Below are positions 21,957-35,310 of a DNA stretch of 64,000 bases, in pieces. A program made the translations under genes and the position numbers. The stretch's first letter is position 1. Each line of letters starts with the position of its first letter. The stretch covers positions 1 to 64,000 of the forward strand of contig JAAXWU010000001.1 of assembly GCA_013334855.1 (NCBI GenBank). The letters are read 5' to 3'. This DNA comes from Chlorobaculum sp. GTDB taxonomy: Bacteria; Bacteroidota; Chlorobiia; Chlorobiales; Chlorobiaceae. The notes beneath the pieces are model-generated. The model was given only the letters and a program-made list of their open reading frames with translations, ran no database searches and was not told the origin of the DNA.

Positions 21957-22682
21957 TTACTCTTCGATGGCCAAAGCGGCGGCCCGGCCTATTTCGTCAA
22001 CGATCTCGCTGACGCTCACCGCGTCCGAAAGCCTGAACTCTCCGATAGCGACCCGTTTCAGCTCGGAGAGATAGCCGCCGACGCCGAGCTGTTCGCCCAG
22101 CTCGTGCGCGATCACCCGGATGTAAGCACCCTTGGAGACCCTGATGAAAAAGCGGACACAGGGCAGCGACACTTCGGTGATCTCGAACCGGTGAATCTCG
22201 ATCTGCCGGGCCTTGCGCTCCTTGACCTCGTGGCCCTGCCGAGCCAGTTCGTACAGGCGCTTGCCATTGTGCCAGACCGCGGAGTGCATCGGCGGCTGTT
22301 GCATCCGCTCGCCGACCATCGATGCGGCGGCAGCGCGGATGGCTCGCTCGTCGAGATGCGACACGTCGCGGATGTCGTACTCCCCGGATTCTGTGTCGTG
22401 ACTCGCCGTTTTGGCTCCAAGCCTGATGACCCCTTCGTAGGTCTTGTCGAGAATTTCAAGCGAGGAGATTGTCTTGGTCTTGCGGCCCGTGGCGAGAATC
22501 AACAGACCCGTGGCCTTCGGATCGAGCGTGCCGCAGTGACCGACCTTGCGCTTCGCGCCGCACCGTTTGTACGCACCGCGAATTTTGGCCACCACGTCGA
22601 ACGATGTCCAGTCGAGCGGTTTGTCAACCAGAAGATAGTCGCCCTCCTCGCTCAGGACGGGCCTGCGGAGCTGTTGGCTCAT
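21957..22682 (-). CDS. truB: tRNA pseudouridine(55) synthase
   Basis: LLVDKPLDWTSFDVV...KVGHCGTLDPKATGLLILATGRKTK. Confidence 0.95.
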   Translation of the reverse strand: MSQQLRRPVLSEEGDYLLVDKPLDWTSFDVVAKIRGAYKRCGAKRKVGHCGTLDPKATGLLILATGRKTKTISSLEILDKTYEGVIRLGAKTASHDTESGEYDIRDVSHLDERAIRAAAASMVGERMQQPPMHSAVWHNGKRLYELARQGHEVKERKARQIEIHRFEITEVSLPCVRFFIRVSKGAYIRVIAHELGEQLGVGGYLSELKRVAIGEFRLSDAVSVSEIVDEIGRAAALAIEE

Positions 22683-22709
22683 CGTGAAGCTGATAACTGA
22701 CGCTGCGGG

Positions 22710-23072
22710 TTACTGCTGCTCTTCACTGCGAGCGGGCTTGACCGATTTGAGCAGTTGCTCGATCCGGTTGGCCTGTTCGAAAAGACGATCCTCGTAGAAT
22801 TCGAGCTCCGGAATACGCCGGAACTGGTGGCGTATTTTCGAGGAGAGCGTTTTGCGGATCATCTTGTTTTCGTTGTGCAGATACTCCATCACCTCCGTGC
22901 GCTGCTCTTCGGAGCCGATCACGGAGATATAGACTCTGGCGATACCGAGATCGGCGGTGATTTTCACCTCGGTCACGGTCACCAGGGGGCCGCTTCTGGG
23001 CAGCTCCTTTTCGAAAATAGCGCTCAACTCCCGCTGCAACAGGGAGGAGACTTTATCGGTTCGTATCGACAT
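22710..23072 (-). CDS. rbfA: Ribosome-binding factor A
   Basis: MSIRTDKVSSLLQRELSAIFEKE...IRHQFRRIPELEFYEDRLFEQANRIEQLL. Confidence 0.93.
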   Translation of the reverse strand: MSIRTDKVSSLLQRELSAIFEKELPRSGPLVTVTEVKITADLGIARVYISVIGSEEQRTEVMEYLHNENKMIRKTLSSKIRHQFRRIPELEFYEDRLFEQANRIEQLLKSVKPARSEEQQ

Positions 23073-23092
23073 GGGGCGGCTCTCCTTCCGGC

Positions 23093-25960
<2,868 letters not shown>

Positions 25961-26045
25961 TGGCCTCTCCTGGATGATTATCCTCTTGCCGGAATTCCGC
26001 CGCAATCCGCCGCCCTGACGCCTGCATGAAATCCCGTGGTAATTC

Positions 26046-27650
26046 TCAGTTTGTTTCTTCTTCGTCGTGACGCTCTTCCGGCTCCGGACTCTCGTCCATG
26101 GCGCGCTCTTCCGTATTCATGAGATCGCCCATGAGCAGCCTTTCGTGGCTGTCGTCGAGCAGCGCCTTGAAATCCTCCTCGTTGAACTGCTCGCGCACCG
26201 TGCGGTAAATCGTCTCGGCAATCTTCTTCCAGTAGCGCTTCTCCTCGTCGGTAATCCTGCGTTCGCGCGGCTTGACGGTTTTGTTGCGTCCTTTGGGAAA
26301 TGCAAACAGCTCTTCGGTTTTCTGCGTGCCGACCAGCGCCTCCTCGATCTTTTCGACCCCCGCCTTCAGAATCTTCTTGGCCGTGTCGAGACCGCCGTCG
26401 AGCAACTGGTAGATCATGTCGTCGCCGAACTCCTCGCGGAACTCGATGATGTCGATGTCGTTCGGATCTTCGAGCGATTTGTCGATCACGTCGCGATAGA
26501 CGTCGATTTCGTAGCCGGTCAGCTTCTCGGCCAGATGGATGTTATTGCCATTCTTGCCGATGGCGTACTTGATCTGGTCGGGCTTGAGCATGACGCGCGC
26601 CTTGCGGCTCTTCATGTCGGCATGCACGGTCATGGGGTCGATCTTGGCGGGCTGAAGCGCGCGGGCGATGAAAACCTGCGGCTCGTCGGTGTAGTAGATG
26701 ACGTCGATATTCTCGTTGTTCAGCTCCTTGACGATGCTCTGGATGCGCTTGCCCCGATAGCCGACCGTCGCGCCGACCGGATCAATCCTCGTGCTGGTCG
26801 ATTCGACGGCCACCTTGGCGCGTTCACCCGGAACGCGGGCGATACCCTTGATGACGATCAGACCGTCGAGAATCTCCGGCACCTCGCTTTCGAAAAGCTT
26901 GTAGAGGAAGCGGTCGTCAACGCGAGAGACGATCACCTTCATGCCGCCATCCGGCTTTTCGCGCTCCTCTACCGTGCCGTCATCGAGGCGCGTCTTGACC
27001 CTCTCTCGCTCGATGCGCTTGACGTAGAGCTTCATGCGCGGCGTGCGGCGCGGATTGTCCTTCTTCATCATCTCCGACTTCGGCAGCACCAGCTCGACGC
27101 GGTGATCCTTGGAGGTGTTATAGGTGAAGATCACCTCGTTCGACCTGACCTGGTACACCTCGCCAGCTACCACCTCGCCAACCTTTTCGAGGCAATCCTC
27201 ATAGACAGCCATGCGCTCCAGGTCGCGCACCTTTTTCTGTACCGACTGTTTGATGATCTGTATCGACTTGCGGGTCAGGTAGTCGTCGAGCTTGATCGGC
27301 CCCTCTTCGTAAAAGTCGCCGAGTTCGAGCGATTCATCGATACCGCGCACCTCGTCGATGCCGATTTCGATGGTCGGAAGATCGACCTCCTTGACGATTT
27401 TCTTAAGTATATACACCTCGAAATCGCCACGCTCCGGATTGATGAAGATATTGGACTCCACCTCTGGATCGTAATCTTTCCTGAGCTGTTTCTGGATGAT
27501 CTCCTTGAGCAGGTCGGCAATGTCCATCTTGACCGCGGCGCTTTCGGAGCGCTTGTCCAGAAAGATCTTCGACTGCTCGATTTCGCCGAAAGCGCTGGCA
27601 ATCTGCGCCTTCTGATCATGAGTTTCACCCTTTAGCTGCTTTCTTGGCAT
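26046..27650 (-). CDS. nusA: Transcription termination/antitermination protein NusA
   Basis: RIDPVGATVGYRGKRIQSIVKELNNENIDVI; KH and S1 regions. Confidence 0.94.
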   Translation of the reverse strand: MPRKQLKGETHDQKAQIASAFGEIEQSKIFLDKRSESAAVKMDIADLLKEIIQKQLRKDYDPEVESNIFINPERGDFEVYILKKIVKEVDLPTIEIGIDEVRGIDESLELGDFYEEGPIKLDDYLTRKSIQIIKQSVQKKVRDLERMAVYEDCLEKVGEVVAGEVYQVRSNEVIFTYNTSKDHRVELVLPKSEMMKKDNPRRTPRMKLYVKRIERERVKTRLDDGTVEEREKPDGGMKVIVSRVDDRFLYKLFESEVPEILDGLIVIKGIARVPGERAKVAVESTSTRIDPVGATVGYRGKRIQSIVKELNNENIDVIYYTDEPQVFIARALQPAKIDPMTVHADMKSRKARVMLKPDQIKYAIGKNGNNIHLAEKLTGYEIDVYRDVIDKSLEDPNDIDIIEFREEFGDDMIYQLLDGGLDTAKKILKAGVEKIEEALVGTQKTEELFAFPKGRNKTVKPRERRITDEEKRYWKKIAETIYRTVREQFNEEDFKALLDDSHERLLMGDLMNTEERAMDESPEPEERHDEEETN

Positions 27651-27716
27651 CGCTGTGTGATCTTTTTTTTATAGAATAGTCTGCGATTCGTTCTTGAACT
27701 TCTCGGAACTATGACT

Positions 27717-28247
27717 TTACAAACCGGTCTGCACCACCGCCTTGACGACATCGGCAAGACGAATCCTCACCGGCGGTTCTCCGGCGGTTCTCTTTTTTTT
27801 GCCCGCCATGACGGCCTCGATGGTGATCGACGGCTCCGCGACCTCCGCGCTGACGGCGGCTTCGAGCAGGCGACCCGTAATCTCCTTCGGCTGACGCTCC
27901 TGGTCCAGATAGTTGACGCGAATCAGACGGTTCAGATGCCGCAGGTACTGCCGCCGCACCCTGACCGGCTCGCCGATGCCGGGAGACGAAACGAGGAGAT
28001 CGAAATCTCCCTCCGCCAGCATGAGATGCTCCTGGCACGCTTCGAGACGCGCCCGGATGGCCCGGCTCAGTTTGGCGCACTGGTCGATGCTGACCCCTTT
28101 GTCGGTATCGACGGTCAGCTCGATTTTCCTTCCGCCACCGCGAATGGCCGCTTCGACAACGTACATCTCATCGCCGGTTAAGGCGGAAAGATCGGCAATC
28201 GACTCGCCAATCGCGTTCTGTATCAAATCGTCAATCATCGCGTTCAT
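27717..28247 (-). CDS. rimP: Ribosome maturation factor RimP
   Basis: Upstream of nusA; VEAAIRGGGRKIELTVDTDKGVSIDQCAKLSRAI...LLVSSPGIGEPVRVRRQY. Confidence 0.9.
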   Translation of the reverse strand: MNAMIDDLIQNAIGESIADLSALTGDEMYVVEAAIRGGGRKIELTVDTDKGVSIDQCAKLSRAIRARLEACQEHLMLAEGDFDLLVSSPGIGEPVRVRRQYLRHLNRLIRVNYLDQERQPKEITGRLLEAAVSAEVAEPSITIEAVMAGKKKRTAGEPPVRIRLADVVKAVVQTGL

Positions 28248-28395
28248 CCACTCACTCGATTTTCCAAAAACAAAAAAGTGGGGATACCCCACTCTTAGAA
28301 AACTTGCATTCCCACAGGCCAGTGCTCCAGTGAGCCTCAATGTACAAAAAAAGGGCGCACAAGTCAACCAGCTTTATACGCTTTCGGCAAACCGC

Positions 28396-28602
28396 TCACT
28401 CTTTTTCTTTGATGTGACTGTCGATCACCTCGAACTCCGCCTCCTCGACCGCCTCCCGTCTGCGTGATGAGGAAAAATTCTGCGGACGGCCCGACGGGCG
28501 CTCGTGCTTGCTGCCGCCAATGAAGCTGGTGATGCGAACCAGCCGTCCCACGAGTCGCACCGCCATCCACAAGGCGAAGAGAAGAAGAATGAATTTCAAC
28601 AT
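28396..28602 (-). CDS. Small membrane protein (DUF4834-like)
   Basis: MLKFILLLFALWMAVRLVGRLVR single TM. Confidence 0.6.
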   Translation of the reverse strand: MLKFILLLFALWMAVRLVGRLVRITSFIGGSKHERPSGRPQNFSSSRRREAVEEAEFEVIDSHIKEKE

Positions 28603-28681
28603 ATGGTCAACCTCAAAACATCGTTCAGTCCGGAATAATATTTGATCAAATCAGGATTCAGAGATTCCCGCCTACAAAAAG

Positions 28682-28924
28682 CTACATCCCCGTGAGCAGG
28701 GCGATCAGGCGATCTTTGTCGATGCGGTGCTTGAAGGCCATCTTGCCGTCGATGAGGATGACGGGGATGCTCAGGCCGTAGCGTTCGACGAGGTCGGCGT
28801 CGCCGGAAATGTCGCGCTTCTCGATCTCGAACGGAACGAGCTTCCGCACTTCTTCGAGCACTTCGAGCGCCTGGTCGCAGAGGCAGCACTCCGGCTTGCC
28901 GTAGATGATCACCTGCGGCTTCAT
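28682..28924 (-). CDS. Glutaredoxin-family protein
   Basis: [19 protein letters not shown] (CxxC); [15 protein letters not shown]. Confidence 0.87.
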   Translation of the reverse strand: MKPQVIIYGKPECCLCDQALEVLEEVRKLVPFEIEKRDISGDADLVERYGLSIPVILIDGKMAFKHRIDKDRLIALLTGM

Positions 28925-30213
28925 GGCTTCAGCGCCTCCCGCGCCGCCGGTTCGCGCAACACCTCGATGATGGCGTCAAGATCGAGCGAGGTCTGCTCGG
29001 AGGTGACGAGATTCTTGAGCGCATAGATGCCCGACTCGAACTCCGACTGGCCGACGATGAGCGCGTAGGCCGAATTCATGCGGTTGGCTTCGCGCATCTG
29101 CGCTTTCATGCTCCGTGCGGCCAGGTCAATCTCCGTTTTGATGCCCGACTTGCGCAGCCGGAAGGCGACCTGCATGGCGTGGCTGGCAAGCTCCTGCTGC
29201 TGGACGATGACGCAGACGAGCGGCCCGTGCGGGTTGAGCGTCGCGAAGAGGCCCTGCTTCTCCATGACGATCATCAAGCGCTCCATGCCGACGGCGAATC
29301 CAACGGCGGGCAGATCGTTCGATGATCCGAGTTCCCGCGCCAGCCCGTCGTAGCGTCCGCCGCCGCCGATGGCGTCCTGTGCGCCAAGCTCGGAGCTGGT
29401 CACTTCGAAGGCCGTGTGGCAGTAGTAGTCGAGTCCGCGCACCAGCAGGTGGTCGATGTCGTAGGCGATCCCGCGGTCGTCGAGGTAGGCGAGCACCGCT
29501 TCGAACTCTGCCACGGCCTCGGGCTTGAGCGAGGCGTAGAGCCTCGGCGCTCCGGCGATCAATTCCTTCAGGGCGGGATTCTTCGAATCGAGAATCCGCA
29601 TGGGATTCTTTTCGAGCCGCTCTTTCGACGGCTCGTCGAGGTCGGCTTCGTACGGCAGGAAGTAGGCCCGAAGCGCCTCGCGGTAGCGGGCGCGGTCGTC
29701 GAGATCGCCGAGCGAGTTGATGCGCAGCCGCAAGCCGTGCAGCCCGAGCATTTCGAACACCTGCATCATGAAGGTGAGCGCCTCGGCCACCGCCGCGGGC
29801 GACGACACGCCGAGCAGCTCCGCGCCGAACTGCGTGAACTGGCGCTGGCGTCCGGCCTGCGGGCGCTCCTTGCGGAAGAGATCGCTGATGTAGTAGAGCT
29901 TGTGCACCGGAGCCGACGAGAGCAGGTTCTTCTGCAAACAGGCGCGCATCACCCCGGCGGTCATCTCGGGGCGGAGCGTCAGGGAGCGTCCGTTGGGGTC
30001 GGGCAAAAAGGTGAACATCTCCTTGCCGACAATGTCGGTGGTCGCGCCGATGCCGCGCTGGAAGAGTTCGGTGTACTCGAAGACGGGGGTGCGAATCTCG
30101 CTGAATCCGTAGAGCGCGGCAACCGAGCGGATCACCCCCTCGACATAGTGCCACCTCGCCATCTCGTCGGGAAAAATGTCCCGCGTCCCTTTCACTGCCT
30201 GAAACTGCGCCAT
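28921..30213 (-). CDS. hisS: Histidyl-tRNA synthetase
   Basis: [39 protein letters not shown]. Confidence 0.97.
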   Translation of the reverse strand: MAQFQAVKGTRDIFPDEMARWHYVEGVIRSVAALYGFSEIRTPVFEYTELFQRGIGATTDIVGKEMFTFLPDPNGRSLTLRPEMTAGVMRACLQKNLLSSAPVHKLYYISDLFRKERPQAGRQRQFTQFGAELLGVSSPAAVAEALTFMMQVFEMLGLHGLRLRINSLGDLDDRARYREALRAYFLPYEADLDEPSKERLEKNPMRILDSKNPALKELIAGAPRLYASLKPEAVAEFEAVLAYLDDRGIAYDIDHLLVRGLDYYCHTAFEVTSSELGAQDAIGGGGRYDGLARELGSSNDLPAVGFAVGMERLMIVMEKQGLFATLNPHGPLVCVIVQQQELASHAMQVAFRLRKSGIKTEIDLAARSMKAQMREANRMNSAYALIVGQSEFESGIYALKNLVTSEQTSLDLDAIIEVLREPAAREALKP

Positions 30214-30234
30214 ATCTGCTTGCCTGTCAATAAC

Positions 30235-30705
30235 TTAAATCTGAGGTAAATCCTTCTCCTCTTCCCGGAACAGCGCGAGCACCGCGGCGGGCGTCGCCGC
30301 CTCGATGAGCTTCTTGCGGACATCGTCCTTGCCCGCGATTCTCGTGATGCGTCCGAGCAGTTTGAGGTGCTCGGCGAGCATCGTCTCCGGCGTGGCGAGC
30401 AGGAAGACGATCTTGACCGGCTGGTTGTCGATGGAGTCGAAATCGACCTCGCTGCCGAGCGTGACGAGAGCCATCACCGGCGCCGTCACCGCCGTGGTCT
30501 TGGCGTGCGGCAGGCCGATGTTCTTGCCGATGCCCGTGGACATCTCCCGTTCGCGCTTGCGCACATCCTCGGCAAGCTGCTTGATATCCCTGACCTTTTC
30601 ATGACCGGCCACCATCGCGACCAGCCTGTCGATCACTGCATCCTTTGAACCTGAATCGAGATTCAGGTAGATGTGCTTTTCCGAGAGAAGGGCTTCGATT
30701 TTCAT
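30235..30705 (-). CDS. PTS IIA-like nitrogen-regulatory protein (PtsN-like)
   Basis: MKIEALLSEKHIYLNL...REREMSTGIGKNIGLPHAKT. Confidence 0.88.
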   Translation of the reverse strand: MKIEALLSEKHIYLNLDSGSKDAVIDRLVAMVAGHEKVRDIKQLAEDVRKREREMSTGIGKNIGLPHAKTTAVTAPVMALVTLGSEVDFDSIDNQPVKIVFLLATPETMLAEHLKLLGRITRIAGKDDVRKKLIEAATPAAVLALFREEEKDLPQI

Positions 30706-30916
30706 GGTCGATAACAGCATTGCAGAGTGTAAACGCAAGATCGCGAACCCACGCGAACCGGGGAACCATGCCGGTCAGTCGGCCTCGATGGCGCAACCTG
30801 CGGCGAGGCGCGGAGCCGGAGTTCACGATTCCACCAAAAGAGGAGCACCTCTGAAAAAAAGAGCACAGGAATATAAAAAAAACATCGTTTCCCTCCCGGT
30901 TTCAACCGGCGAAAGA

Positions 30917-31732
30917 TCACCAGTGATGCGAAAGAAAATAGAGCAGCGGGGAGACGAACATCACCGTATCGAAGCGGTCGAGCACGCCGCCGTGCCCCGG
31001 GATGATGCCGGAGGAGTCCTTCACCCCGGCATCGCGCTTGAACATCGACTCCAGCAGATCGCCCGCGGGAGCGACCGCGCCAATCAGCAATCCGGCAGCC
31101 ATCGCCCGTCCGTCGGGGCAACCGCCGATGTACGTCGAGCAGAGCCAGGCAGCCAGAGCGCTTCCGGCAATGCCAACCAGGTAGCCCTCCCAGGTCTTTT
31201 TCGGGCTGATGCGCGGGAACAGCTTCTTTTTGATGAACTTACCGCCAAAGCCGCGTCCGCCGAAATAGGCGAAAATATCCGCCGCCCAGACGCACAGAAA
31301 CAGCAGCAGCACCAGCGCTTCGCCGGAACCCGCGCCTTTGGCTTCGGAAAGCCGGAGCCTGAGCAACGCGCCGAAGCTCAGGTTCACATAGAGCAGGCCG
31401 ACCAGGGTCGCGCCGAGGTTCATGAACTGCGATCCCTGATTCCGCCAGAGTTCAAGCACGTACAGAAGCATGACCACGGCGAGAATCGCCTCCCAGTACT
31501 CGATAAAGCCGAAAAAGAAATCGAGCTGGATGAACGCCGTCAGCGGCAGAAGAACGCCAATCGACGGCGGATGCGCCCGGTGAGTAGCCAGCCGCCAGAA
31601 CTCCCAGGTCGCCATGAGCGCGAGCACGAGCACCAGCCCGAGGAAGTACGGGCCGCCTTGCATATTGAGCCAGAGAAAGAGCGGAATGCCCACGACGGCC
31701 ACCGCCACTCTCTGCATGAGATTGCTTTGCAT
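30917..31732 (-). CDS. cdsA: Phosphatidate cytidylyltransferase
   Basis: Multi-TM; FPRISPKKTWEGYLVG...DLLESMFKRDAGVKDSSGIIPGHGGVLDRFDT signature. Confidence 0.95.
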   Translation of the reverse strand: MQSNLMQRVAVAVVGIPLFLWLNMQGGPYFLGLVLVLALMATWEFWRLATHRAHPPSIGVLLPLTAFIQLDFFFGFIEYWEAILAVVMLLYVLELWRNQGSQFMNLGATLVGLLYVNLSFGALLRLRLSEAKGAGSGEALVLLLFLCVWAADIFAYFGGRGFGGKFIKKKLFPRISPKKTWEGYLVGIAGSALAAWLCSTYIGGCPDGRAMAAGLLIGAVAPAGDLLESMFKRDAGVKDSSGIIPGHGGVLDRFDTVMFVSPLLYFLSHHW

Positions 31733-31745
31733 CGGAACAGAAATT

Positions 31746-32702
31746 TCAGCGATGCCCACGTGGCATCGGGTTATCGGCATCCTGCAATGCCGGCCTCTCC
31801 GGAAAAGAGCGGATCAGCAGCGAAAACAGGAACATTGTAACGGCAACGAGCGCCCACCACCACGGCAAGGAAAGCAGCGTTCCCGAGGTCGCATCGCTCG
31901 GGACGCCTGAATCCACGCCGGTTTTCATCAGAATCAGCGCAGCCAGATTGTTCATGCCGTGAGCGACAGCGGGGGCCAGAAGATTGTCAGACCGCTGATA
32001 AATATAGCCAATATACCACCCGAGCAAAGCGAGGGGCGCGAAATTGAACCACTCCAGGTGAAACATGGCGAACACAATCCCGGTAAACAGCACCGCCCTT
32101 CGCGGCGACAGATTCAGCGCGAGGCTTTTCTGAATGTATCCGCGAAAAAACAGCTCTTCGCAGATCGCCGGCGTCACCACGAGCACCAGCGCCGAGAGGA
32201 TGATCCCTTCATTCGAAACGCCTCCGGCAAGCTTTCGGAGCAACTGGTCGAGCCTGGCCTGATCCTGCATGAGTTTTTTCCCAACGCTCCCGAGGTATGG
32301 CAACAACAGAAGCTGCAACTCGACGATGCTGTACAATGCCGGTTGCAGCAGCAGCATCCCGGCCCCGGCCATCAGCGCCGGACGCACGCCGCCACGCCTG
32401 CCGATGCCGAGCCAGCCGAGCGTGGCTCTGCCGAACAATCCGTCGCCACTGAAGCGGCTGACAAGCCAGAGCACTGGCAGCGCGAGCACCAGAATCTGCC
32501 CGATACCTTGAGCCGCCAGCATTTTCGGCACGAGCGGAGCGCTCAGCCAGCGAAATCCCTCATCCAGAGTGACATCGCCGATCACCAGCATGGTGAGCAG
32601 CGAACCGGCAACCGGGTAGACAGCCAGTACGGAGATCACCACCAGAATGGTGCTGAACAGACCAGGCCGTCCGGTATGTTGCTGACCGTCATTGAAGTTC
32701 AT
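31746..32702 (-). CDS. CPBP family intramembrane metalloprotease
   Basis: VTPAICEELFFRGYIQKSL ... FAMFHLEWFNF ... APAVAHGMNNLAA. Confidence 0.92.
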   Translation of the reverse strand: MNFNDGQQHTGRPGLFSTILVVISVLAVYPVAGSLLTMLVIGDVTLDEGFRWLSAPLVPKMLAAQGIGQILVLALPVLWLVSRFSGDGLFGRATLGWLGIGRRGGVRPALMAGAGMLLLQPALYSIVELQLLLLPYLGSVGKKLMQDQARLDQLLRKLAGGVSNEGIILSALVLVVTPAICEELFFRGYIQKSLALNLSPRRAVLFTGIVFAMFHLEWFNFAPLALLGWYIGYIYQRSDNLLAPAVAHGMNNLAALILMKTGVDSGVPSDATSGTLLSLPWWWALVAVTMFLFSLLIRSFPERPALQDADNPMPRGHR

Positions 32703-32946
32703 GAAGCGCGACGAGCCGGTTATTGATCGATTCTTTGATGAGAGAGCGTAAAGATACCCCTATTTCCCGTATTGCGGGACAATTAACAGAGCGGGGGTCA
32801 TGTTTTCATCCTGAATGAAACGCTTTTTTTGCCAAAAGCTGATTATCTTCAGGGTCACAAATCCATTCCCTGCGTATCTCAGCCTTCGGACTGAATGCGA
32901 GTTCCTGAAAACCGCCCGCTCGACGGGCCTCGATCAAACACTCTGC

Positions 32947-33999
32947 ATGAAAATTCTCGTTACCGGCGCTGCCGGATTCATCGGTTTCCATCTGTGCGAA
33001 CGCCTCGCCTCAAGGGGTGACGAAGTGGTCGGTCTCGATAACATCAATGATTATTACGACCAGCGCGTCAAATACGGACGACTCGCCTTCTCGGGCATCG
33101 ATGAATCCGCCATCGAATACGGCAAGCCTGTGCAGTCGTCGAAACATCCCGGCTACCGCTTCGTCAAGCTCAACCTCGAAGACAAGGAGGGGATCGACAA
33201 CCTGTTCAGGACGGAAAAATTCGATGCCCTCTGCAATCTGGCCGCGCAGGCTGGCGTGCGCTACTCGCTCACCAATCCCGGCGCTTACGTCAGCTCGAAC
33301 ATTGTCGGCTTTGCCAATCTGCTGGAGGCGGCCCGCCACAACAACCTCGGCAACTTCTGCTACGCTTCGAGTTCGTCGGTCTACGGCCTGAACGAAAGCC
33401 AGCCCTTCTCGGTGCACGACAACGTCGATCACCCGCTCAGCCTCTACGCGGCGAGCAAGAAATCGAACGAGCTGATGGCGCACACCTACAGCCACCTGTT
33501 CCGCATCCCGACCACCGGCCTGCGTTTCTTCACGGTCTACGGCCCCTGGGGTCGGCCCGACATGGCGCTCTTCCTCTTCACCAAGGCTGCGCTCGAAGGT
33601 CGCCCGATCGATGTGTTCAACTACGGCAACATGCAGCGTGACTTCACCTACATCGACGACATCGTCGAGGGTGTCGTGCGCGTGCTCGACCATCCGGCCC
33701 AGCCGAATCCCGACTGGAGCGGCGCTGATCCCGATCCGGGAACCTCATCCGCCCCGTACCGGGTCTACAACATCGGCAACAACCAGCCGGTCAGCCTGAT
33801 GGATTACATCGGAGCCGTCGAAAAGGCTCTCGGCAAAACCATCGAAAAGAACCTGCTGCCCATGCAGCCGGGCGACGTGCCATCGACCTACGCCGACGTG
33901 AGCGATCTGGTGAACGACCTCGGTTACAAGCCTGAAACGACGGTGCAGGAAGGGGTGGACAAGTTCATCGCCTGGTACCGTGAATTCTTCAACGTCTGA
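32947..33999 (+). CDS. NAD-dependent epimerase (UDP-glucuronate 4-epimerase-like)
   Basis: MKILVTGAAGFIGFHLCERLASRGDEVVGLDNINDYYD...RFFTVYGPWGRPDMALFLFT. Confidence 0.92.
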   Translation: MKILVTGAAGFIGFHLCERLASRGDEVVGLDNINDYYDQRVKYGRLAFSGIDESAIEYGKPVQSSKHPGYRFVKLNLEDKEGIDNLFRTEKFDALCNLAAQAGVRYSLTNPGAYVSSNIVGFANLLEAARHNNLGNFCYASSSSVYGLNESQPFSVHDNVDHPLSLYAASKKSNELMAHTYSHLFRIPTTGLRFFTVYGPWGRPDMALFLFTKAALEGRPIDVFNYGNMQRDFTYIDDIVEGVVRVLDHPAQPNPDWSGADPDPGTSSAPYRVYNIGNNQPVSLMDYIGAVEKALGKTIEKNLLPMQPGDVPSTYADVSDLVNDLGYKPETTVQEGVDKFIAWYREFFNV

Positions 34000-34002
34000 T
34001 CA

Positions 34003-35307
34003 TTGACCGTGAATAACGTAAAAATTGCCGTGATCGGCTTGGGTTACGTCGGTCTGCCGCTTGCCGTGGAGTTCGCAAGGAAATTCCCGGTGGCCGGTTT
34101 CGACATCAAGCAGGAGCGGATCGAAGAGCTGCGCCGGGGATGCGACTCGACGCTCGAAGTCGATGCGGAGACGCTCGCCTCCGTGCTCGCGGCAAGCAAC
34201 CCGCTGAACGTGGCGGATAGCAAAGGCCTCTTCGTCACCTCCGCCATTGCGGAGATTGCGAATGCGAATATCTACATCGTCACCGTGCCGACGCCCACCG
34301 ACCGGCACAACCGCCCGGTGCTGACCCCGCTGGTCAGGGCGAGCGAGACTGTCGGAAGGGTGCTCGAAAAGGGGGACATCGTCATCTACGAATCGACCGT
34401 CTACCCCGGCGCGACCGAGGAGGATTGCGTGCCGGTGCTCGAAGAGGTCTCCGGCATGGTTTTCAACGAGGACTTTTTCGCGGGATACTCTCCCGAGCGG
34501 ATCAACCCCGGCGACAAGGAGCACACGGTCACGAAAATCAAAAAGGTGACCTCCGGTTCGACCCCCGAAGCCGCCCGCAAGGTCGATGATCTCTACCGCT
34601 CGATCATCACGGCGGGCACGCACCTGGCCTCGTCGATCAGGGTGGCCGAGGCGGCCAAGGTGATCGAGAACTCCCAGCGCGACATCAACATCGCCTTCGT
34701 CAACGAGTTGGCGATGATCTTCAACCGCATGGGCATCGACACCCTCGAAGTGCTCGAAGCGGCGGGCAGCAAGTGGAACTTCCTCCCCTTCCGGCCCGGT
34801 CTGGTGGGCGGCCACTGCATCGGCGTCGATCCCTACTACCTGGCGCAGAAGGCGCAGGAGTACGGCTACCATCCCGAGATCATCCTCGCGGGCCGCCGCC
34901 TGAACGACAACATGGGCAAATATGTCGCTTCGGAGGTGGTCAAGCTGATGATTTCGCGTGATCTGAAGGTCAAAGGCGCGAGGGTGCTGATGCTCGGCAT
35001 CACCTTCAAGGAGAACTGCCCCGACATCCGCAACACCCGCGCAGTCGATATTGTGGCCGAGCTGCGCCAGTACGGCGTCGAGGTGCACATTCACGATCCC
35101 TGGGCCAACCCCGAGGAGGTGCGGCACGAGTACAGCCTGGAGTGCATCGAAGAGCCGTGCGGAGACAAATACGACGCCGTCATTCTCGCCGTCGCCCACA
35201 AGGCGTTCGCGGACATGGACATCCGCTCGCTCTGCTCCTGCCGGAACGCCGTGGTCTACGATGTCAAGGGTGTGTTGCCAAACGACGCTATCGACGGCAG
35301 ATTGTAA
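34003..35307 (+). CDS. Nucleotide-sugar dehydrogenase (TviB/WbpA-type)
   Basis: [44 protein letters not shown] start. Confidence 0.92.
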   Translation: MTVNNVKIAVIGLGYVGLPLAVEFARKFPVAGFDIKQERIEELRRGCDSTLEVDAETLASVLAASNPLNVADSKGLFVTSAIAEIANANIYIVTVPTPTDRHNRPVLTPLVRASETVGRVLEKGDIVIYESTVYPGATEEDCVPVLEEVSGMVFNEDFFAGYSPERINPGDKEHTVTKIKKVTSGSTPEAARKVDDLYRSIITAGTHLASSIRVAEAAKVIENSQRDINIAFVNELAMIFNRMGIDTLEVLEAAGSKWNFLPFRPGLVGGHCIGVDPYYLAQKAQEYGYHPEIILAGRRLNDNMGKYVASEVVKLMISRDLKVKGARVLMLGITFKENCPDIRNTRAVDIVAELRQYGVEVHIHDPWANPEEVRHEYSLECIEEPCGDKYDAVILAVAHKAFADMDIRSLCSCRNAVVYDVKGVLPNDAIDGRL

Positions 35308-35310
35308 CGG

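Noticed and set aside
26067-27635. 522-aa plus-strand ORF
   Set aside because: Antisense shadow of nusA.
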